From positions 1 to 64,000 of the forward strand of contig CAYZXL010000004.1 of the NCBI GenBank assembly GCA_964482435.1: a DNA stretch of 64,000 nt, written 5' to 3'. The notes beneath the pieces are model-generated. The model searched no databases, was not told the origin of the DNA, and saw nothing but the letters and a program-made list of their open reading frames with translations. The stretch is from CAYZXL01 sp964482435. GTDB taxonomy: Bacteria > Auribacterota > JABMQX01. This document shows positions 59,910-64,000 of this stretch, one piece after another (the stretch's first letter is position 1; the number at the start of each line of letters is the position of its first letter). Both the position numbers and the translations under genes were made by a program.

Positions 59910-61048
59910 AGGTTTTGATGCTTTACGACTACCCCCCCGCTCCGGGAGGGCTGGCTACTCAAGGGGACTTGCTTTATCGCGCACTGAAGGAACTGGGCGT
60001 GGAGACTTTCCCCGTTCATTTCGAGTCGGCGCAGGAGAAGGAATGGTATTACCGCTGGTTCACGCCGGATATTGTGCTGGGGGTCGGATACTGGGGGCAC
60101 ACGCCACATCTTGTGCTCCATCCACAGCGATATGGCGTCCAGCCCGTGCCGTGGCTGGTTGCCGACGGGTATCTGGCAAACTACCAGGAGGTCCTGAACT
60201 CCCTCCCTCTGATTTTCGTGACCTCCAACTGGGTCAAGAAGGTTTTCATGCGAGATGGCTTGAGCGGCGAGAACATCGAGGTTCTGCCGGTCGGGTGCGA
60301 CACGGATGCATTCATCCCACGGGACAGGAGCGACCCGAAGGTCATGGCTGTTCGGGAAACCCTGGGCATCGCGCCGGACCAAATCATGATTCTCACCATC
60401 GGAGGAGACGCCGCTTCCAAGGGCGCCCAGGAAGTGATGCAGGCGCTCGCCATCATTGACACCAAAGCGCCCGATTGGAAATACGTCTGCAAAGTCTGGC
60501 CCCAGCCCCGCACGATGCAGCAGAATCTCCAGGACCTGCAACTGGCTTCCGACTTAGGAATAGACAAAAACGTTGTCTATGCGACAAACATTCTGTCTCG
60601 CAACGTCATGCCGTACTTCATGGCAGCCTGCGACATCTATGCAGCACCCTCTCGCCTGGAAGGGTTTGGGATGGCCCAGGTGGAGGCGGGTGCTTGCGGA
60701 AAACCGGTCATAGGCATCAAAGCCATGGGCATGCTCGATACGCTGGTCCACAAGGAGACAGCCTTTCTGGCGAACGTGGCTATGGAGGTTCACCTCAAGG
60801 AAGCTACCGTCGGGAAGGAGGGAGGGCGCGAAGGAGCGCAGCGCGTTGTGTTCAAGAAGTCGCGAGTCGCCGATTATCGAGCCAGCGTTCACGACCTCGC
60901 AAATTACCTGATGGACCTGATGACCAAGGAGAAACTCCGCAAGAGAATGGGGGAGGCCGCCCGAAAACGCATCGTCGAGAACTTCGACTACCGCGTCGTT
61001 GCAAAACGCTTTCTCCAGATAGTCTCTGACCGCCTGGGCATTTCGTGA
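59906..61048 (+). CDS. GT4-family glycosyltransferase
   Basis: A 380-residue GT-B enzyme: MKVLMLYDYPPAPGGLATQG, PLIFVTSNWVKKVFMRDGLS, GCDTDAFIPRDRSDPK, the domain-2 strand IMILTIGGDAASKGAQEVMQ and the retaining-enzyme motif YAAPSRLEGFGMAQVEAGAC with GKPVIGIKAMGMLD (the E-x7-E region of GT4). It transfers a sugar from a nucleotide donor; the acceptor is not known. ATGA overlap with the deacetylase gene upstream and GTGA overlap with the next gene. Confidence 0.88.
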   Translation: MKVLMLYDYPPAPGGLATQGDLLYRALKELGVETFPVHFESAQEKEWYYRWFTPDIVLGVGYWGHTPHLVLHPQRYGVQPVPWLVADGYLANYQEVLNSLPLIFVTSNWVKKVFMRDGLSGENIEVLPVGCDTDAFIPRDRSDPKVMAVRETLGIAPDQIMILTIGGDAASKGAQEVMQALAIIDTKAPDWKYVCKVWPQPRTMQQNLQDLQLASDLGIDKNVVYATNILSRNVMPYFMAACDIYAAPSRLEGFGMAQVEAGACGKPVIGIKAMGMLDTLVHKETAFLANVAMEVHLKEATVGKEGGREGAQRVVFKKSRVADYRASVHDLANYLMDLMTKEKLRKRMGEAARKRIVENFDYRVVAKRFLQIVSDRLGIS

Positions 61049-62235
61049 TTATGAATGGCAAGCTTTCGTCCGATATCGAGGAGGCGAAACGAGCAGCGAT
61101 TGAGGTGCTGCTCCACAACTCGCGTGGACCGTATGGCGGTCTGCCGAGAACCGCCGGCTGGGGTTATCCGGAACCCTATACGCGAGACCTCATGATAGCA
61201 GCACTCGGGATTCTTGCGTCGGAGAATGAGCGGCTGATTTGGTCTCTGCGGCAAGTTCTTAAGACACTGGCAAGAAACCAATCCGCGCATGGGCATATCC
61301 CTTCGCTCGTCCACAACCCCGAAGACCGAGGAGCCAGCGATACGACGCCGTTGTTTCTCCTCGCGGTAGCGTGCTTTCGCAGGGCGACGGGGGAACGGGA
61401 TTTCCTCGAGGAGGCGGTTCAGAAGGCACTGGTCTGGATGGACTATCAGAGCCCCGGCGACCGGGTGATTGTCACGCAGATGCCGACGAGTGATTGGCGA
61501 GACGAGCAGTGGGTCCTCGGATACGGCCTCTTCGTAAACGCCGTCGTCTATTCCTATCTGCGGCTCTACAAGCAGCACGACAGAGCGAACAAGCTCCGCG
61601 ACCTGGTGAGCAGGTTTGCAGTCACCCCGGAAACCAAACGCCGGTACGTTCACGCGGGGTTGGTCCTGCCGCATAAACCTTACTACGCCCTCTGGTCCTA
61701 TAAGCTCTATTCGAGTGAGAGGTTTGACCTTTTGGGAAACAGCCTGGCGATTCTTTCGGGGCTTGCCGCTCCATCAAGGTCTGCATCGTTGATCTCATGG
61801 GTTGAGAGAGAATGCCGGGTGATGCGAGAGCGGGGCGAACTTGCGCTTGACCTACCGCCGAACCTCTTCCCATACATACTTCCCGACGACCCGGATTGGC
61901 ACCCGCGATATGCTATAACGAACGGTCCCGGAGAGTACCACAACGGTGGAGTCTGGCCATTCATCTGCGGCTTTTACGTCGCGGCTCTCGTCGCTGCTGG
62001 CAAGCATCGGCTCGCGGAAAAGAACCTCGGGGCTTTCACGAGGCTTGTTCGTCCCGCGCGGGAGGCGAACGTGGCTTTTGGCTTCAACGAATGGTTTCGC
62101 GCCCAGGACGGTTCACCCCGCGGGCAGGACTGGCAGACGTGGTCTGCCGCCATGTACCTCTACGCCGCCATCTCCGTCGAGCAAAAACGCACCCCCTTCT
62201 TCGACCAAATCCGCACCCCGTCTTCATCCTCCTGA
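61045..62235 (+). CDS. Six-hairpin glycosidase-like protein (GH100/amylo-alpha-1,6-glucosidase type)
   Basis: A 396-residue (alpha/alpha)6-barrel protein: AGWGYPEPYTRDLMIAALGI, FLLAVACFRRATGERDFLEE, TSDWRDEQWVLGYGLFVNAV, NGPGEYHNGGVWPFICGFYV and FNEWFRAQDGSPRGQDWQTW. The TRDL and DWRDEQW acidic positions and the ...EYHNGGVWPF block match GH100/amylo-glucosidase relatives, which hydrolyse small alpha-glucosides. No signal peptide, so it is cytoplasmic. The start is GTG 61045 (overlapping the upstream stop) or ATG 61051. Last gene of the coupled trio. Confidence 0.75.
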   Translation: MIMNGKLSSDIEEAKRAAIEVLLHNSRGPYGGLPRTAGWGYPEPYTRDLMIAALGILASENERLIWSLRQVLKTLARNQSAHGHIPSLVHNPEDRGASDTTPLFLLAVACFRRATGERDFLEEAVQKALVWMDYQSPGDRVIVTQMPTSDWRDEQWVLGYGLFVNAVVYSYLRLYKQHDRANKLRDLVSRFAVTPETKRRYVHAGLVLPHKPYYALWSYKLYSSERFDLLGNSLAILSGLAAPSRSASLISWVERECRVMRERGELALDLPPNLFPYILPDDPDWHPRYAITNGPGEYHNGGVWPFICGFYVAALVAAGKHRLAEKNLGAFTRLVRPAREANVAFGFNEWFRAQDGSPRGQDWQTWSAAMYLYAAISVEQKRTPFFDQIRTPSSSS

Positions 62236-62511
62236 TGAGCTCACGTGCCGCCAGCGTGCGGCGTGCAAGCCATCGCATTGCGCCCGGCCTCCTGCGCGTC
62301 AGTTTTCGTCTTACTGACGTGTCGCCTTGACAACGCACAGCCCTCGTATTAATCTACCGGCAACATTTCGGACCGGAGTTGGCTGAGAAAGCGGCCGAGT
62401 CGTGCGAAATAACCAGGGCTCTCTCAGCGGCCTCTGCGACCTCTGCGGTTGATGTTTCTCGCGTCCGCTGAAAGCACGTGGAGAACTGACAGGCACCGGA
62501 CAACTCTTTAG
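62236..62511. other. Intergenic region before gcvT
   Basis: 276 bp. A promoter candidate for gcvT lies at 62327-62355. No glycine riboswitch core was recognised. The stretch around 62427-62452 (GGCCTCTGCGACCTCTGCGG) looks like a common low-grade dispersed repeat. Confidence 0.45.
62327..62355 (+). promoter_or_regulatory. Possible promoter of gcvT-gcvH
   Basis: Perfect -35 TTGACA (62327-62332), 17-bp spacer, -10 TAATCT (62350-62355, partial match), about 150 bp before gcvT. Confidence 0.4.
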
Positions 62512-63678
62512 ATGGGTCAAAACACGGACCTCCGTCACAGCCCGATTGATTCTTTTCACCGCGCCCACGGCGCTCGAATGACCGAGTTCGCCGGATGGGA
62601 GATGCCACTCCAATTCTCCGGGATCGTTGAGGAGCATCTGGCGGTCCGGCGTGCTGCGGGGCTTTTCGATATTTCTCACATGGGGCAAATGGAGGTTTCC
62701 GGCCCGACCGCGTTTCCGGACCTTCAGAGGATTGCCACCAAGGACTTATCCAGACAGAAGGCTGGCACGGCAGTCTATTCTCTCCTGTGCAATCACGAGG
62801 GCGGGATTCTCGATGACATCATCGTTTATAAGATGGCCGAAGACCGATTTTTCATCATCGTCAACGGCGTCAATTCGACTAAAGATTACGAATGGCTGAA
62901 GGCAAACTGCACCTCCGGCAGGACGGGCAAATCCACGAAGGTTGACAACCTGACGGGGCGCCGTGCGCTCTTCGCCGTCCAGGGGCCGAAAGCGGCAGCT
63001 GTCGTCGGGCAACTGACAACGCAGCCGCTGGCCGATCTCTATTATTTCCATTTTCGAGAAGAAGAGGTGGCCGGCTTTCCGGTCATCCTGGCGCGGACCG
63101 GGTACACCGGCGAGGACGGATTTGAGATTTCGGTTGAAGCGGAGAAGGCCCTCGATTTGTGGAACAGGTTGCTGGAGGCCGGTGGAGCCTTCGCGATGAA
63201 GCTCGTCGGACTCGGGGCGAGGGATACGCTTCGGCTGGAAATGGCATATTCCCTTTACGGGATGGAGATTTCGGAGAGCGTCTCTCCGTTTGAGGCTCGG
63301 CTGGGGAAAGCCGTTTCGCTTGACAAGGAGGACTTCATTGGCAGGGACGCTATTCTGCGAAAGCGCGAGGAATCTCGCAGAACTCTCGTCGGGCTGGAGA
63401 TGCTGGAAAAGGCCATTCCCAGGCACGATTATTTAGTTAAGTTCGGAGACACCATCGTCGGGAAGGTCACGAGTGGCACAATGTCCCCCTCGCTCAGGCG
63501 AGGGATTGCCATGGCATTCGTCCAGAAGGAATTTGCTGAGGTAGGGACCATCCTCAGCGTGGAGATACGGGGCCGGAATTGCTCCGCGATAATTGTTAAG
63601 ACGCCTTTCTGGACGCCGAGAGTGTACGTCCCGCCGCGCGACATCGTGAACCGTCCCGTCGGCGATTCAGTAGCTTGA
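62512..63678 (+). CDS. gcvT: Glycine cleavage system T protein (aminomethyltransferase)
   Basis: A 388-residue GcvT that moves the aminomethyl carbon from lipoyl-GcvH to tetrahydrofolate, releasing ammonia. Family signatures are ARMTEFAGWEMPLQFSGIVE, RRAAGLFDISHMGQMEVSGP, TGYTGEDGFEISVEAEKALD and LGARDTLRLEMAYSLYGMEI with a complete C-terminal barrel (SGTMSPSLRRGIAMAFVQ). The visible ribosome binding site is poor (ACAACTCTTTAG). The upstream M is needed to include the standard N-terminus. gcvH follows 146 bp downstream. Confidence 0.96.
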   Translation: MGQNTDLRHSPIDSFHRAHGARMTEFAGWEMPLQFSGIVEEHLAVRRAAGLFDISHMGQMEVSGPTAFPDLQRIATKDLSRQKAGTAVYSLLCNHEGGILDDIIVYKMAEDRFFIIVNGVNSTKDYEWLKANCTSGRTGKSTKVDNLTGRRALFAVQGPKAAAVVGQLTTQPLADLYYFHFREEEVAGFPVILARTGYTGEDGFEISVEAEKALDLWNRLLEAGGAFAMKLVGLGARDTLRLEMAYSLYGMEISESVSPFEARLGKAVSLDKEDFIGRDAILRKREESRRTLVGLEMLEKAIPRHDYLVKFGDTIVGKVTSGTMSPSLRRGIAMAFVQKEFAEVGTILSVEIRGRNCSAIIVKTPFWTPRVYVPPRDIVNRPVGDSVA

Positions 63679-63824
63679 CCGGGCGGAGGGCGAGCTGCCT
63701 CCCTTGCGCCCTGTGCGCTCTCGGGGAGGCGCCGTGGTAATGCCGACGATGAGCTTTTACCATGCCGGAGGCGCGGAGCACGACAAACCTCGATGGAGCC
63801 GTCGTCAACTTGTGGAGGAAACAA

Positions 63825-64000
63825 ATGGAATTCCCAGAAGAACTGAAGTACACAAAAACCCATGAGTGGGTCTTGATTCGCGGGAAAATCGCGGTCGTTG
63901 GGATTACGGACTTCGCCCAGCGGGAGCTGACGGATGTGGTGTATGTCGAGCTGCCCGAACCTGGCAAAGAAGTCAGGGCGGGAGCCGACTGCGCCGTCGT
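63825..64000 (+). CDS. gcvH: Glycine cleavage system H protein, 5' part (cut by window end)
   Basis: The first 58 codons of GcvH: MEFPEELKYTKTHEWVLIRG, KIAVVGITDFAQRELTDVVY, VELPEPGKEVRAGADCAVV. This is the lipoyl-domain start; the lipoylated lysine lies beyond the window. GTGGAGGAAACAA precedes the ATG. It carries the aminomethyl intermediate between the P, T and L proteins. Confidence 0.95.
   Translation, partial: MEFPEELKYTKTHEWVLIRGKIAVVGITDFAQRELTDVVYVELPEPGKEVRAGADCAV

Noticed and set aside
62236..62511. Glycine riboswitch before gcvT
   Set aside because: The gene context is right, but the tandem aptamer core sequences could not be found; only a CTCTCAG string is present by chance.
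1..64000. CRISPR arrays, rRNA and tRNA genes
   Set aside because: No regularly spaced direct repeats, no conserved rRNA segments and no T-arm/acceptor patterns fitting a cloverleaf were found on either strand by reading.

Overview
The window is a 64 kb piece of a GC-rich (roughly mid-50s % by eye) Gram-negative bacterial chromosome, probably from an uncultured lineage. The best taxonomic hint is a five-gene locus (25615-34363) with the order and protein types of the Akkermansia Amuc_1102-1098 pilus-like/secretin locus, typical of the PVC superphylum and relatives. Tat-exported enzymes and short palindromic 'GTGGCACGGGCG...' repeats fit the same picture. The phylum is an inference, not something the sequence proves.

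Layout. (1) 1-9773 is an accessory region on the minus strand: an IS630-family element (97-1237) inserted in the 3' end of a Tat-exported nitrilase gene, a very large secreted glycosidase-like protein, two ParE/RelE-type toxin-antitoxin pairs, a damaged IS256-family element with its 8-bp target duplication, two copies of a 146-bp direct repeat carrying the ends of a lost gene pair, and a formylglycine-generating-enzyme-like gene broken by one amber codon. (2) 9915-25213 is a dense housekeeping block, all minus strand: polA, STT3-like membrane protein, coaE, rho, rpmE, prfA, prmC, murA, ffh, rpsP, khpA, a Tat protein where rimM is usually found, trmD, rplS. (3) 25615-34363 is the pilus-like/secretin locus: Amuc_1102-like, PilM (fused to a PilN-like part), Amuc_1100-like, a zinc-ribbon membrane protein, a stand-alone secretin N-domain protein and the secretin. 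(4) 35038-44622 is a type II secretion/type IV pilus pseudopilin operon (PilC/GspF, two GspG-like, H, I, J, K) with an NHL beta-propeller protein inside it. No assembly ATPase or prepilin peptidase is in the window. A strong promoter (45169-45197) and a structured leader of about 540 nt precede it. (5) 45490-50355 holds a PAS protein, a type IIG-like restriction-modification gene cut in two by a palindromic repeat, and small unknown genes. (6) 50453-53934 holds small conserved proteins (Mut7-C RNase domain, Mth938-like, DUF6485, YjbQ, DUF2905, DGC-type zinc protein) and an aquaporin with an in-frame amber codon. (7) 54350-56232 holds two receiver proteins and a small membrane protein. (8) 56676-62235 is a compact plus-strand set: 7TM transglutaminase-like protein, RimK-related ATP-grasp ligase, PIG-L deacetylase, GT4 glycosyltransferase and a six-hairpin glycosidase-like protein. 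(9) gcvT and the start of gcvH end the window.

The secretin, PilM, pseudopilin and PilC genes most likely build one envelope-spanning pilus or secretion machine. The 56676-62235 set looks like an uncharacterised pathway that makes or modifies a glycan-amino-acid conjugate. The main oddities are the mobile palindromic repeat family (eight copies), which has entered two prepilin leader regions and split the restriction enzyme gene, and the structured leader upstream of the pseudopilin operon. No CRISPR array, rRNA or tRNA gene was found.
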